A stretch of 64,000 nt of DNA, taken from NCBI GenBank assembly GCA_012960465.1, contig DUBF01000088.1:43865-107864 (forward strand), read 5' to 3'. This document shows positions 10,803 through 19,932 of the stretch, in pieces. The first letter of the stretch is position 1, and each line of letters begins with the position of its first letter. The position numbers and the translations under genes are program-made. Under the pieces are notes generated by a model. It searched no databases. It was not told where the DNA came from and saw only the letters and a program-made list of their open reading frames with translations. The DNA comes from Rhodospirillales bacterium (GTDB lineage: Bacteria > Pseudomonadota > Alphaproteobacteria > Rhodospirillales > UBA2165).

Positions 10803-11801
10803 ATGAGCCGTATTTTTTCAGGCATTCAGCCCACAGGGGATCTCCATTTGGGTAATTACCTTGGTGCACTACGTAACTGGGTGGCTCTTCAAAAAGAACA
10901 TGAATGTATTTATTGTATAGTTGATTTGCACGCAATAACCGTATGGCAAGACCCTAAAGGCTTGGCGTTGAACACTCGCGAAGTGACGGCCGGATTGATA
11001 GCATCTGGTCTAGACCCAAAGAAAAATATAATTTTTAATCAAAGCGCGGTCAGTGCCCATGCCGAACTAGCTTGGGTTTTTAACTGTATCGCGCGCCTGG
11101 GTTGGCTCAACCGTATGACTCAGTTTAAAGAAAAAGCAGGTGAACAAAAAGAAAATGCCTCAGTGGGACTTTATATATATCCAAACCTAATGGCGGCTGA
11201 TATTTTGCTTTATAAGGCAAATTATGTGCCCGTTGGAGAAGATCAAAAACAACACATAGAGTTGGCACGTGATATTGCCCAAAAATTTAATAATAATTAT
11301 AAAACTGAGTTGTTTCCAATGCCTGAGCCAATGATCCTTGGTGAGGCCACCCGAGTTATGTCGCTTAAAGACGGTTCAAATAAAATGAGTAAATCAGATC
11401 CATCTGAGAACTCACGCATAAATATGACTGATGGTCCAGATGAAATTTCCCGTAAAATAAAAAAGGCAACCTCGGATAGTGAGCTTTTACCAGGCGATCC
11501 TAAAGATTTATTAAGTCGTCCAGAGGCCAGGAACCTTTGTGCAATATATGCTGCGTTATCAAATAAAAATATTTCTGCGGTTTGCATCGAATTTGAAGGG
11601 AAACAATTTTCTGTTTTTAAGAGCGCTCTTACAGAGTTAGCGGTTTCTGTCATGGGACCAATTGGGGTCGAAATGGCACGTCTAGTTTCGGATCAAGGTT
11701 ATTTAGATAGTGTTTTAAAAGATGGTGCGGAACGGTCACGTGTGATTTCTAATAAGGTGTTATCGGAAGTCTACGATGTAGTAGGTTTTTTAAAAACATA
11801 A
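10803..11801 (+). CDS. trpS: Tryptophanyl-tRNA synthetase
   Basis: This class I aminoacyl-tRNA synthetase charges tRNA-Trp in the cytoplasm. The 332 aa carry the HIGH-equivalent HLGN at 15-18 (in [14 protein letters not shown]) and KMSKS at 194-198. The [16 protein letters not shown] segment that shapes the tryptophan pocket is also present. The start ATG follows a GGGA ribosome-binding site. No editing domain is expected in this family. Length and motif spacing are normal. Confidence 0.97.
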   Translation: MSRIFSGIQPTGDLHLGNYLGALRNWVALQKEHECIYCIVDLHAITVWQDPKGLALNTREVTAGLIASGLDPKKNIIFNQSAVSAHAELAWVFNCIARLGWLNRMTQFKEKAGEQKENASVGLYIYPNLMAADILLYKANYVPVGEDQKQHIELARDIAQKFNNNYKTELFPMPEPMILGEATRVMSLKDGSNKMSKSDPSENSRINMTDGPDEISRKIKKATSDSELLPGDPKDLLSRPEARNLCAIYAALSNKNISAVCIEFEGKQFSVFKSALTELAVSVMGPIGVEMARLVSDQGYLDSVLKDGAERSRVISNKVLSEVYDVVGFLKT

Positions 11802-11917
11802 CATTAACCATCACAATACAGATTGTTAATTAACATGATTCGCTTTGAATTTTTGCTAACTCTATATGTTTAGATAAATTTATTTTAATCCAAAAAGTAG
11901 CTATTAGGAGTAACTGC

Positions 11918-12130
11918 TTGTCTCTGAAGTATTATTTTTTAGGTTTAAGTAAAAATATAATTACAGCTGGTATTAAACTGTTATTTAAAGGTAGACTCTA
12001 CAATACACCATATTACAAAGTTGTAATAAATACTCGTAGGCGCATTTATTTCATAATCAGTAAAAAGCCCCTTTGTTTGAATTTCTATAGGAATTATTTA
12101 GGGAGTTACTCTCGACGTGAAGCGTTTTGA
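11918..12130 (+). CDS. Possible small basic protein or leader peptide upstream of the Bax-like gene
   Basis: A TTG start sits seven bases after a good TAGGAG Shine-Dalgarno (11905-11910) and opens a 70-codon frame whose end overlaps the next gene's GTG start by 14 bases. The product would be very basic, rich in Lys, Arg and Tyr, with a weak hydrophobic stretch and no recognised domain. The overlap could give translational coupling to the downstream glucosaminidase gene. It may equally be a chance ORF in AT-rich leader DNA. It is the only coding candidate in the 315-base gap between trpS and the next gene. I can offer no function. Confidence 0.3.
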   Translation: MSLKYYFLGLSKNIITAGIKLLFKGRLYNTPYYKVVINTRRRIYFIISKKPLCLNFYRNYLGSYSRREAF

Positions 12131-13106
12131 AAAAACAATCATAGCTTTTTTTGGTGTTTGCGGCATATCTTTATTGATTGTTGCGACTAATATATCTCAC
12201 AGTACGATATATAAATCGCCAAAAGCAAATTTTGCCAAAGCGGCTATAGGGACTGATACTGCTTTGAGCAATATTTTTAGCTCTTTAAAAAGCAACAACA
12301 CAAATACCCATAAATATCTAACTGTTAGCGCCTTATCTGAAAAATTCACCATTTTGGACTATGACTTTGGAAATATTCTTGATGCAGGTGCAACGGTTCC
12401 GCGAATTTTAGTTATCAATATGCCTCGCGATATTTGGAAAATAAAAACTCCAGCAGATCGAAAGCTTGTTTTTTTTAAAACAATTTTGCCATTGGTCCTT
12501 GAAGCAAATAAATATATTTTACAAGATCGTGCGCGTCTTTTGCGAATAAAAAATGAGAAATCAAAAACCGGCAAAGTTTCTGTGACAGACAGGTTGTGGC
12601 TGGCAGGTTTGTTTGAAAGTTATGAGGTGGAACGAGATAATATTTCTGAATTACTCAGCCGCGTAGATATTATACCCCCATCGATAGCGTTAGCTCAAGC
12701 AGCTGAAGAAAGCGGTTGGGGAACTTCGCGGTTTGTTCTTGAAGGTAACGCGCTGTTTGGCCAGCATACGTCTGGAACTAAATACTCATTGGTGCCTAAG
12801 GATCGTGAAAAAGGAAAGCGCCATAACATCCGTGCGTTTGCCACCTTATTGGATGCGGTTCGATCCTATGCTAGAAATTTGAACATCCACAGAGCTTATC
12901 AAACGTTTCGAAATACACGCCAATTATTTCGTAAAAATGGTTATGAGATAATCGGCGAAAAATTAGTTTCAAAGCTTACTAGTTATTCCGAACGGGGTGA
13001 GAAGTATGTGCGTACGATTCGGTCAATTATAAACCTAAACCGGCTTAAAAATTTAGATAAAGCGAAAATACAGGCAGATTTTGTTATTAAAAAACCAACA
13101 CAGTAG
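12117..13106 (+). CDS. Bax-like glucosaminidase-fold protein, exported or membrane-anchored
   Basis: The 329 aa begin with a short basic segment and one hydrophobic helix (about residues 8-24), a signal anchor or signal peptide. The C-terminal half is a glucosaminidase (lysozyme-like) domain of the type in E. coli Bax: IPPSIALAQAAEESGWGTSRF (186-206) supplies the catalytic Glu at 197 or 198, and EGNALFGQ (209-216) follows. Proteins of this type probably cleave peptidoglycan glycan strands in the periplasm; the substrate here is inferred. The GTG start is 11 bases after an AGGGAG sequence. The gene converges with a secreted polysaccharide deacetylase, so this is a small wall-remodelling neighbourhood. 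Confidence 0.8.
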   Translation: MKRFEKTIIAFFGVCGISLLIVATNISHSTIYKSPKANFAKAAIGTDTALSNIFSSLKSNNTNTHKYLTVSALSEKFTILDYDFGNILDAGATVPRILVINMPRDIWKIKTPADRKLVFFKTILPLVLEANKYILQDRARLLRIKNEKSKTGKVSVTDRLWLAGLFESYEVERDNISELLSRVDIIPPSIALAQAAEESGWGTSRFVLEGNALFGQHTSGTKYSLVPKDREKGKRHNIRAFATLLDAVRSYARNLNIHRAYQTFRNTRQLFRKNGYEIIGEKLVSKLTSYSERGEKYVRTIRSIINLNRLKNLDKAKIQADFVIKKPTQ

Positions 13107-13155
13107 ATTGAACCTTAATTTAGCCGCTAACTTATAATTATTTTGCTACTTTAAA

Positions 13156-14190
13156 TTAAGGTACCACGAAAAGGCGACCAAGCCAGCGCCACCTTTTGTT
13201 TGGGCCCGGTAACGTGCAGTTAATTCGTGTACGCCCTTTTGGAAAAGGTTTGATCATTCTAATCTCAATCCGATGATCTATGCGCTCGATACGAAGGCGC
13301 CCTTCATTTGTAGAAAAACAAGATAGCCGATTAAGATTTTTAATAGATAAACTTACCGTAAAACCAAAATCAGGCGGATTGTGTGTTTTAATCATGGGAT
13401 CTGCAGGAGTGATATCTTTAACTGGTAACGGCAAGGCATTCAAAATTAACCGCAAACGCTCTAGACCGCCATAGTTTTCATTTAGAGAGAATCTTGGGAT
13501 ATATTTAAAATCTGTTGATGGATTTACAACCCCGGAATGTTGGCCAAACGCCATTTTATAGCCAGCTTTAATAACTTGTTTTTGGATATTTGTGCTAGCC
13601 TCGCCAAACGGGTAAGCAAATAAATATGGAACGTGACCAATTTCTTTGAATATACGAGAGTTCGAGTTCAAAAGTTCAAACTGGTTACGCTTATTTTCAG
13701 AAGTTGGCATGTGATTATGTGAAGTTGTGTGTGCGCCGATCTCTACACCACCTTTTTTTAGAGCTCTAATTTGATCCCAGCTCATATAATTGGCGGAACC
13801 ACGGTCAATTGGAGCTGTTGCAATAAACACTGTAAAGGGTAAACCAGCTTTTTTAAACTTTGGCCACGCGTGGGTGTAAACGGATAGGTATCCATCATCA
13901 ACGGTGATGCCAATAGTTCGATCGGGCAAATTTTTACCTCCTTGTATTGCATTGATAATATTTTTGACTGGTAGGACATTGTAGTCTTTGCTTGAAAGCT
14001 CAGAGATATGTTTATCAAGTTGCTTTAGAGTAATGCTTGTTGATGGATAGTTTGCTTCACCGAAACGATGATACATAAGAATTGTAGCTGAACTATCAGC
14101 TTCAGCATTAGTAGAAAAAAAAACTAAGGCGTTTACGACTAAATTAATTAGTAATAAAATATTTAAAAACTTTATCTGTATATAATTCAT
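13156..14190 (-). CDS. Secreted polysaccharide deacetylase (NodB / carbohydrate esterase 4 family)
   Basis: The 344 aa begin with a signal peptide or anchor (hydrophobic core about 8-27). The CE4 motifs follow: TVDDGY (96-101) with the catalytic Asp/metal Asp pair, and HTTSH (154-158) with two metal-binding histidines. An extra C-terminal region (about 260-344), rich in beta-type sequence and ending NKRWRWLGRLFVVP, lies beyond the catalytic fold. Family members remove N-acetyl groups from peptidoglycan or exopolysaccharide; which applies is unknown. It follows the ddpX-like gene with a four-base gap, so the two are very probably co-transcribed. Confidence 0.87.
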   Translation of the reverse strand: MNYIQIKFLNILLLINLVVNALVFFSTNAEADSSATILMYHRFGEANYPSTSITLKQLDKHISELSSKDYNVLPVKNIINAIQGGKNLPDRTIGITVDDGYLSVYTHAWPKFKKAGLPFTVFIATAPIDRGSANYMSWDQIRALKKGGVEIGAHTTSHNHMPTSENKRNQFELLNSNSRIFKEIGHVPYLFAYPFGEASTNIQKQVIKAGYKMAFGQHSGVVNPSTDFKYIPRFSLNENYGGLERLRLILNALPLPVKDITPADPMIKTHNPPDFGFTVSLSIKNLNRLSCFSTNEGRLRIERIDHRIEIRMIKPFPKGRTRINCTLPGPNKRWRWLGRLFVVP

Positions 14191-14194
14191 AGAA

Positions 14195-14764
14195 TTAAAT
14201 CTGGTCTATCCTGCTCATCATAGGTGTGTCTAAGATCGAATCATTCAATAAAGGTAGCCTCCGTGAATTAAAAAGTTGGTAGTGCCACCACTCATTTCTA
14301 TAAAAATCCCATCCAGCTGTTGTCATTATTCCCATAAGAAGTGTCCGATTGCGTTGAGCCTCGGCGCTAATTTGCATATTTCCATGGTGTGAGCGAGTTG
14401 TAAATGCATCGAATGTAGTTCCCATTTCTAAGGCCTCACCATTTAAATTTACGAGTGTTAAGTCAATTGCTGCACCTCGAGAATGGGGGGAACCACGATG
14501 CGGATCAGCAAGAAAATTAGGATCAGGTGTATGTTTCCATAAAACCCACTGTGCTTCAGAAGGCCGGAAAGCATCAAAAATTCTTAACTTTAAAGAGAAT
14601 GTGGCCGCAAGTTTAATGGCTTTACACAATAAATTTTCAGCGTCAGGGTGGAGATAACAACCGGCTCTACGATACACAGGCTTGCCTGTAAAATTATTAG
14701 CTGTTGCGTATTTAATTAAAATTTCAACGCTATGGGTTTCTGGTAAAATTTCTATCAATATCAT
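14195..14764 (-). CDS. ddpX: D-alanyl-D-alanine dipeptidase (VanX/DdpX family)
   Basis: This zinc dipeptidase hydrolyses D-Ala-D-Ala. All key residues can be placed in the 189 aa: substrate-binding Arg67 (AFRP), zinc ligands His94 and Asp101 in SPHSRGAAIDLTLV, catalytic Glu158 and zinc ligand His161 in NEWWHY. There is no obvious signal peptide, so the enzyme is predicted to act in the cytoplasm, probably recovering D-alanine from turned-over wall material. No vanA, vanH or vanS-like gene is near, so glycopeptide resistance is not implied. It is first in a two-gene unit with the polysaccharide deacetylase and diverges from tsaB. Confidence 0.9.
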   Translation of the reverse strand: MILIEILPETHSVEILIKYATANNFTGKPVYRRAGCYLHPDAENLLCKAIKLAATFSLKLRIFDAFRPSEAQWVLWKHTPDPNFLADPHRGSPHSRGAAIDLTLVNLNGEALEMGTTFDAFTTRSHHGNMQISAEAQRNRTLLMGIMTTAGWDFYRNEWWHYQLFNSRRLPLLNDSILDTPMMSRIDQI

Positions 14765-14892
14765 TTTATGACTTTAATCCGGACCAGTTAATTCGGCTCT
14801 GTATTTTTTGTTATTGATACTATAGGACATAACTTTAAAGTATAATTAAATGGGGATTGCTACAATGGGTATGAACAAATGAAGGATTTAGA

Positions 14893-15588
14893 ATGTCGTT
14901 GAAGGTGTTGGCATTTGATACTGCGACATCTTCTTGCGCTATAACAATTTGGCAAAATCATCAAATTTTAGCTGAGAAGCAACAATTTATCGACCGCGGT
15001 CACGCTGAAATTTTAGTTCCTTTGATTGAAGCTGTGTTGTTTGAAGCCAATTTAAGTTATCAGGAACTTGACTTACTAGCAGTTACAACTGGCCCCGGCG
15101 CGTTCACTGGTATACGGATTGGTTTGGCAACTGCTCGTAGCTTGGCAATTGTATGTAATTTACCTTTGATTGGCATCACAAATTTTGAAGCTTTAGTTAA
15201 TGCAACACCAAAACCTGAGAGGCTAGGTTGTAAGATCCTTGTCGTTTTAGAAACAAAGCGATCAGATTTCTATATTTGTATGTATGATGAAAACCTGTCT
15301 GTTGTGGTAGAGCCCAAAACTGTTGACGGACCTGGGTTAGGGTCATTAGTGCAGAAAGGCACCCTTTTGTTGACAGGCGATGCAATTGAGCGTGCACTGC
15401 CGTTCTTGCGGGTGCCGGGCCTTCGAGTTGTCAAATCAACGTCTGAATATTATGTTAATCCAGGAATTGTTGCAGAGTTGGCCGCGGGTATAATGGGTTC
15501 GGGTTTAGTGTTGGAAAAGCCCCTGCCATTTTATCTTAAACCTCCGGACGTAAACTTACCCAGCACGCTAAAAATTTTTAGAGCTTAA
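14893..15588 (+). CDS. tsaB: tRNA threonylcarbamoyladenosine biosynthesis protein TsaB
   Basis: TsaB is the inactive ASKHA-fold partner of TsaD in the complex that makes t6A37 in ANN-decoding tRNAs. The 231 aa open with LAFDTATSSCAITIW and contain GPGAFTGIRIGLATARSLA (about residues 73-91), the TsaB signature. The ATG at 14893 follows an AAGGA ribosome-binding site. rimI follows after 19 bases, the usual alphaproteobacterial pairing. A TATAAT at 14841-14846 may be its -10 element, but the -35 is unclear. Confidence 0.95.
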   Translation: MSLKVLAFDTATSSCAITIWQNHQILAEKQQFIDRGHAEILVPLIEAVLFEANLSYQELDLLAVTTGPGAFTGIRIGLATARSLAIVCNLPLIGITNFEALVNATPKPERLGCKILVVLETKRSDFYICMYDENLSVVVEPKTVDGPGLGSLVQKGTLLLTGDAIERALPFLRVPGLRVVKSTSEYYVNPGIVAELAAGIMGSGLVLEKPLPFYLKPPDVNLPSTLKIFRA

Positions 15589-15607
15589 AAAAAATAGATG
15601 CAGTAAA

Positions 15608-16210
15608 ATGGATAATTTAACTAACTCTTGTGTTGAGTTTTTCGAAATTTCAACCCTTTATGCGGAGACCCTGGCTGTAGCTCATGCTAGATGTTTTGAG
15701 ATCTCTTGGTCGTCTAAAGATTTTTATGAGCTTCTGAATTTGCCAACAGTTTTTGGATTTATTGCTCACATAGTGAAAAAAAATTCAAATATGTCTGATA
15801 TTTTTTTGAGAACGAAGACCAATAAAAACAGCCGGGTTGTTGGGGGTTTCGTTCTTTGCTCAGTGGCTCGAGATCAATGTGAGATCCTTACAATTTGCGT
15901 CTCGCCAGAATGGCGTCGCAGAGGGCTAGCTATTAATTTGATGAAAAATGTGATAACACGAGCAAAAAATATTGGTGTAAGGGAGATTTTTTTGGAAGTT
16001 GCAGAAAACAATAAAATCGCTTGTAACTTATACATTAATCAAGGTTTTAAAGAGTTCGGAAGGCGGAACCGATATTATCGACAAAAAAAAGCGGGTCGAT
16101 GCAATCCAGCTATCCAAAATTATATGTTGCTAAATTTATTAAAAAATAGCTATTTTACTGGGCTTTTTCAGTTGAATAATTCAATTAAATATTACTACAA
16201 TGGTAGGTAA
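15608..16210 (+). CDS. rimI: Ribosomal protein S18 alanine N-acetyltransferase (GNAT family)
   Basis: This is a GNAT acetyltransferase of 200 aa. The acetyl-CoA-binding motif A appears as ILTICVSPEWRRRGLAINLM near residues 95-114, and motif B includes FLEVAENNKIACNLYINQGF. The 30-odd residues after the usual end of the domain (about 165-200) are not typical of RimI and look low in conservation. Assignment to RimI rather than another GNAT rests on its position right after tsaB and before the fur gene. The substrate is inferred. Confidence 0.85.
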   Translation: MDNLTNSCVEFFEISTLYAETLAVAHARCFEISWSSKDFYELLNLPTVFGFIAHIVKKNSNMSDIFLRTKTNKNSRVVGGFVLCSVARDQCEILTICVSPEWRRRGLAINLMKNVITRAKNIGVREIFLEVAENNKIACNLYINQGFKEFGRRNRYYRQKKAGRCNPAIQNYMLLNLLKNSYFTGLFQLNNSIKYYYNGR

Positions 16211-16359
16211 AAGTTTAAATCGAGCGTTCGTTTGGTGTTAATTAACCAACAGTTGCAGCACTCACTTATTTTGATGAAGGCTTGATAGACCTTGATTCAG
16301 TGATATCATTTACAGGGGTTTAATTTTTTATAATAATTAGGGAAGAATTATACACATTG

Positions 16360-16806
16360 ATGGGTCAGGAAAATACTACGAAATTAGAGCAGCTTTGCAT
16401 TGAACGCGGTATGAAGATGACAGAACAAAGGCGTATTATTGCGCGGGTATTGTCAGATGCAGATGACCATCCAGATGTTGAGGATCTCTATCAGCGTTCT
16501 GTTAAACTTGATCCAAAAATTAGTATAGCAACGGTTTATCGAACTGTACGTCTTTTTGAAGAAGCAGGGTTGTTAGATAGGCATGATTTTGGTGATGGCC
16601 GATCACGTTATGAACAAGCGAGCGATGACCACCACGACCATTTGGTTGATGTCCAGTCAGGTGCAATCATTGAGTTTCATGATGAGGAAGTTGAAGAATT
16701 GCAGCGCCAGATTGCGGCGCGTTTAGGCTACAGTCTTATTGGGCATCGGATGGAGTTATATGGTGTGGAATTAAAAGATGTTTTAAAAAAACCGGGATCT
16801 AAATGA
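16360..16806 (+). CDS. fur: Fur-family transcriptional regulator (alphaproteobacterial Fur/Mur type)
   Basis: This is a cytoplasmic DNA-binding metalloregulator of 148 aa. The winged helix contains ISIATVYRTVRLFEEAGLL (about 54-72) and the dimerisation/metal domain contains HHDHLVDV (about 91-98). The CxxC of classical Fur is replaced (DVQSG instead of CxxCG), as in the Mur proteins of rhizobia and relatives, which respond mainly to manganese. A TTG just before the ATG could also initiate. A weak promoter, TTTACA (16309) with TAATAA (16331), may precede it. The gene sits between rimI and miaB, as in many alphaproteobacteria. Iron versus manganese specificity cannot be read from the sequence. 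Confidence 0.9.
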   Translation: MGQENTTKLEQLCIERGMKMTEQRRIIARVLSDADDHPDVEDLYQRSVKLDPKISIATVYRTVRLFEEAGLLDRHDFGDGRSRYEQASDDHHDHLVDVQSGAIIEFHDEEVEELQRQIAARLGYSLIGHRMELYGVELKDVLKKPGSK

Positions 16807-16857
16807 ATAAAATGATCTATAGCTCATGTATATCCGACACGGCTGTAAAGTTGTCGC

Positions 16858-18273
16858 TTGACTAAAAAGGTCCATATTAAAACATTTGGCTGTCAAATGA
16901 ATGTTTACGATTCGGATCGGATGGCAGATGTCTTAGCCCCTATTGGCTACGTTGTTACTGATAAACCTGATAATGCGGATATGATTATTATAAACACATG
17001 TCATATACGAGAGCAGGCTTCGGAAAAGCTTTTTTCTGAGTTGGGTCGGTTACAAAACATCAAGTCAAAACGTTGTGATACCGGCAAGGCAACTGTTATT
17101 GCGGTTGCTGGTTGTGTTGCCCAGGCAGCGGGTGCTGAGATTTTAAAACGAGCTCCGTACGTCGATATTGTATTGGGACCGCAGACGTACCATAGGCTGC
17201 CAAAAATGGTAGCGTATGCAACGCGACTAGGTGAAAAAAAAATAAATAAAAGTTTGTTAGATATTGAATTTCCGGAAAAAACTAAATTTGACTTTTTACC
17301 AAATGTTACTGCTAAAGGTTCATCTGCTTTTTTATCAATCCAGGAAGGGTGTGATAAATTTTGTGCTTTTTGCGTAGTGCCATATACACGAGGAGCAGAA
17401 TACTCCCGATCAGTTGATGATATTATTTTTGAAGCAAAGAGCTTGGCAAGTGAAGGCGTCAAAGAGCTTACTCTTTTAGGGCAAAATGTTAATGCTTATC
17501 ATGGTAAAAAAACTAAAGGTCATACTGGTAATGAAGTTGGTCTGGGCTACCTAATTCGTTCTCTTTCAGGAGTTGATGGCATTGAACGGCTGCGCTACAT
17601 GACATCTCATCCCCTTGACATGGATGATGATTTGATTTCTGCTCATGGAGAAGTTGCATCTCTTATGCCGTTTTTACATTTACCAGTTCAATCGGGTTCT
17701 GACCGTATTTTAAACAGGATGAATCGCCGCCACAAGGTAGCCGATTATCACCGTATTATTGATAAACTTTTGATGCAACGCCCTGAGCTTAAATTTTCGT
17801 CTGATTTTATTGTTGGGTTTCCAGGGGAAAATGATCAAGATTTTGAAAATACGTTGAAACTGGTTCGTGAGATTAAATTTCTTCAATCTTATTCATTTAA
17901 ATATAGCTCGCGCCCCGGAACCCCGGGGGCATTGATGGATAAGCAAGTCCCCGAACATATTAAAGGCGAACGTTTGTCTGTTTTGCAGGATTTATTAACG
18001 CAACACCAGACTGCTTTTAACCAAGAGAGTGTTGGGGAAATAATGCCTATTTTATTTGATCGTAGAGGCCGCAAGACGAATCAAATCGTTGGGCGCTCCC
18101 CGTTTATGCAGCCCGTTCACGTGAAAGCTTCAAACGAATATTTTGGCCAAATTGTTGATGTTAGCTTGCTTACCGCAACCTCTAACAGTTTAAGTGGTGA
18201 AATTTTTTTAAACGACAAATTGTCGCAAAATTTAGACAATCTTTCTTTTAATGCTGAAAGAAATTGTGTGTGA
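16858..18273 (+). CDS. miaB: tRNA-2-methylthio-N6-isopentenyladenosine synthase MiaB
   Basis: This radical-SAM methylthiotransferase modifies A37 of tRNAs reading UNN codons. In 471 aa, the N-terminal UPF0004 domain holds the three cysteines of the auxiliary cluster (Cys12, Cys48, Cys86). The radical-SAM domain holds CDKFCAFC (Cys165, Cys169, Cys172), and the C-terminus carries a TRAM domain. The start is a TTG at 16858; no ATG or GTG in frame gives the conserved KVHIKTFGCQMN terminus. Its stop overlaps the phoH start, consistent with translational coupling. Confidence 0.96.
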   Translation: MTKKVHIKTFGCQMNVYDSDRMADVLAPIGYVVTDKPDNADMIIINTCHIREQASEKLFSELGRLQNIKSKRCDTGKATVIAVAGCVAQAAGAEILKRAPYVDIVLGPQTYHRLPKMVAYATRLGEKKINKSLLDIEFPEKTKFDFLPNVTAKGSSAFLSIQEGCDKFCAFCVVPYTRGAEYSRSVDDIIFEAKSLASEGVKELTLLGQNVNAYHGKKTKGHTGNEVGLGYLIRSLSGVDGIERLRYMTSHPLDMDDDLISAHGEVASLMPFLHLPVQSGSDRILNRMNRRHKVADYHRIIDKLLMQRPELKFSSDFIVGFPGENDQDFENTLKLVREIKFLQSYSFKYSSRPGTPGALMDKQVPEHIKGERLSVLQDLLTQHQTAFNQESVGEIMPILFDRRGRKTNQIVGRSPFMQPVHVKASNEYFGQIVDVSLLTATSNSLSGEIFLNDKLSQNLDNLSFNAERNCV

Positions 18274-19334
18274 GCTCAAGTTATTCGAAAATAACAAAGG
18301 CTAAAAAAACGCTTAAAGAGAAAACCCTTAAGGGACAATTTTTGAGCCTTAAAATACAAGATACAAAGCTTCCAATGGAATTTGACGATAATACATTGTT
18401 GCCATTATTGTTTGGTGAACACAACATTCATTTGGTTAGTGTCGAAAACAAACTTGACGTTGTTCTGCATACTAGAGGTAATACGCTAGTAATTTTAGGT
18501 TCTAAAGACCAGGTTAAGGTTGCTCACAAAGTTATAACTAATCTTTATGCTCAGGCTAAAAACGGGCGGAAGATAGATTCTGCAGATGTAGATGGGGTAT
18601 TGAGGATGGCGAGCTTAAATATCAATAGTAAGGTGTTAGAGAATATAAATACCGCTACTATCAAAACACAGAAGCGCAATATTAGTCCTCGTTCGTCCCA
18701 GCAAGCGGCCTATCTTGATGCAATTAGTGAATATGATTTGGTTTTTGGATTAGGACCAGCTGGAACAGGTAAAACATACTTGGCTGTTGCTAAGGGAGTT
18801 GAAGCTTTGATCACAGGGAAAGTGGATCGTATTATATTGTCTCGTCCAGCAGTGGAGGCCGGCGAGCATTTAGGTTTTTTACCCGGTGACATGCGGGAAA
18901 AAGTTGATCCTTATTTACGCCCTCTCTATGATGCCCTCTTTGACATGTTACCAGAAAACCAGGTTGCCAAGAAATTAGAAAATGGAGAAATTGAAATCGC
19001 CCCACTCGCTTTCATGAGAGGGCGAACTCTATCTGATGCATTCGTGATTTTAGATGAGGCACAAAATACCACGTCTGTTCAAATGAAAATGTTTCTAACC
19101 CGACTTGGTGAAAATGCTTCAATGGTAATTACTGGAGATCTTAGCCAAGTTGATTTGCCCTCTGGGACGCGGTCTGGCTTGCGTGATGCCGTCGAGACTT
19201 TGGGCGATGTTAGGGGGGTATCTTTTGTCCATTATACAGAGTTAGATGTTGTTCGGCACCCCCTTGTGTCTAGGATTATTAAAGCTTATGAGAAAAACAC
19301 TTCTGGAAATCAATATGTTAAGCCTCGGGGTTGA
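18270..19334 (+). CDS. phoH: PhoH-like ATPase (YbeZ)
   Basis: This cytoplasmic P-loop ATPase of the PhoH/YbeZ group is associated with YbeY and RNA metabolism. About 354 aa: an N-terminal KH-like region, then Walker A GPAGTGKT (about 162-169) and Walker B FVILDEAQN. I chose the GTG at 18270 because it forms a four-base GTGA overlap with the miaB stop; a TTG two codons earlier (18264) is the alternative. ybeY follows without a gap, and the phoH-ybeY-corC-lnt order is strongly conserved in proteobacteria. Confidence 0.93.
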   Translation: MSSSYSKITKAKKTLKEKTLKGQFLSLKIQDTKLPMEFDDNTLLPLLFGEHNIHLVSVENKLDVVLHTRGNTLVILGSKDQVKVAHKVITNLYAQAKNGRKIDSADVDGVLRMASLNINSKVLENINTATIKTQKRNISPRSSQQAAYLDAISEYDLVFGLGPAGTGKTYLAVAKGVEALITGKVDRIILSRPAVEAGEHLGFLPGDMREKVDPYLRPLYDALFDMLPENQVAKKLENGEIEIAPLAFMRGRTLSDAFVILDEAQNTTSVQMKMFLTRLGENASMVITGDLSQVDLPSGTRSGLRDAVETLGDVRGVSFVHYTELDVVRHPLVSRIIKAYEKNTSGNQYVKPRG

Positions 19335-19349
19335 TTGAGAAATAGTATT

Positions 19350-19856
19350 GTGAAAACTATGTCCACCAATGTGATTACCAACGTTCAGTTAAAAAGTGTA
19401 CAATGGAAAGTGCGGTTAGTTGATGTGGAAAGCCTTTGCCAAGTAGCGGCTTCAGCTGTTTGGCAAGCAGCCTTTGAATCTGATAAAATATTTGAAGTAA
19501 CTATAGCGCTTGCTGATAATGTCATGGTCCAAGAACTCAATCTTAAATATCGCAATCAAAATAAACCAACGAATGTTTTGTCTTTTCCTTCTGATTTCGA
19601 TGAGGGAACTGTGTATGGAGACATACCTACTTTAGGCGATGTTGTCGTCGCTTTTGAGACGGCGAAAGCCGAGGCCCCTCAGCATTTGTCTGACCATTTA
19701 AGTCATCTCGTAGTTCATGGCTGTCTCCATTTGCTGGGCTATAATCATGACGATGACGAAGGGGCAAATGAAATGGAGATCCTGGAAATTAAAATTTTAG
19801 CAGGCTTAGGAATTAAAAACCCTTATGGTTCGGAATATCTTTTTTTGATGAATTAA
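19350..19856 (+). CDS. ybeY: Endoribonuclease YbeY
   Basis: YbeY is a single-strand-specific zinc endoribonuclease that acts in 16S rRNA maturation and late 70S quality control. The zinc site HGCLHLLGYNH supplies three histidines in the usual H-x3-H-x5-H spacing. NKPTNVLSFPSD upstream is also family-typical. The frame opens at TTG 19335, right after the phoH stop; GTG 19350 and ATG 19359 are more usual starts and I give the GTG without strong evidence. Product about 168 aa. Confidence 0.93.
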   Translation: MKTMSTNVITNVQLKSVQWKVRLVDVESLCQVAASAVWQAAFESDKIFEVTIALADNVMVQELNLKYRNQNKPTNVLSFPSDFDEGTVYGDIPTLGDVVVAFETAKAEAPQHLSDHLSHLVVHGCLHLLGYNHDDDEGANEMEILEIKILAGLGIKNPYGSEYLFLMN

Positions 19857-19932
19857 GTTTGTAAAACTATAAATTAGTTGGGTGTCTGAAGTTAGTCAAA
19901 ATATAAACCTTTAAGGTGTTGTTGAGAACTGA

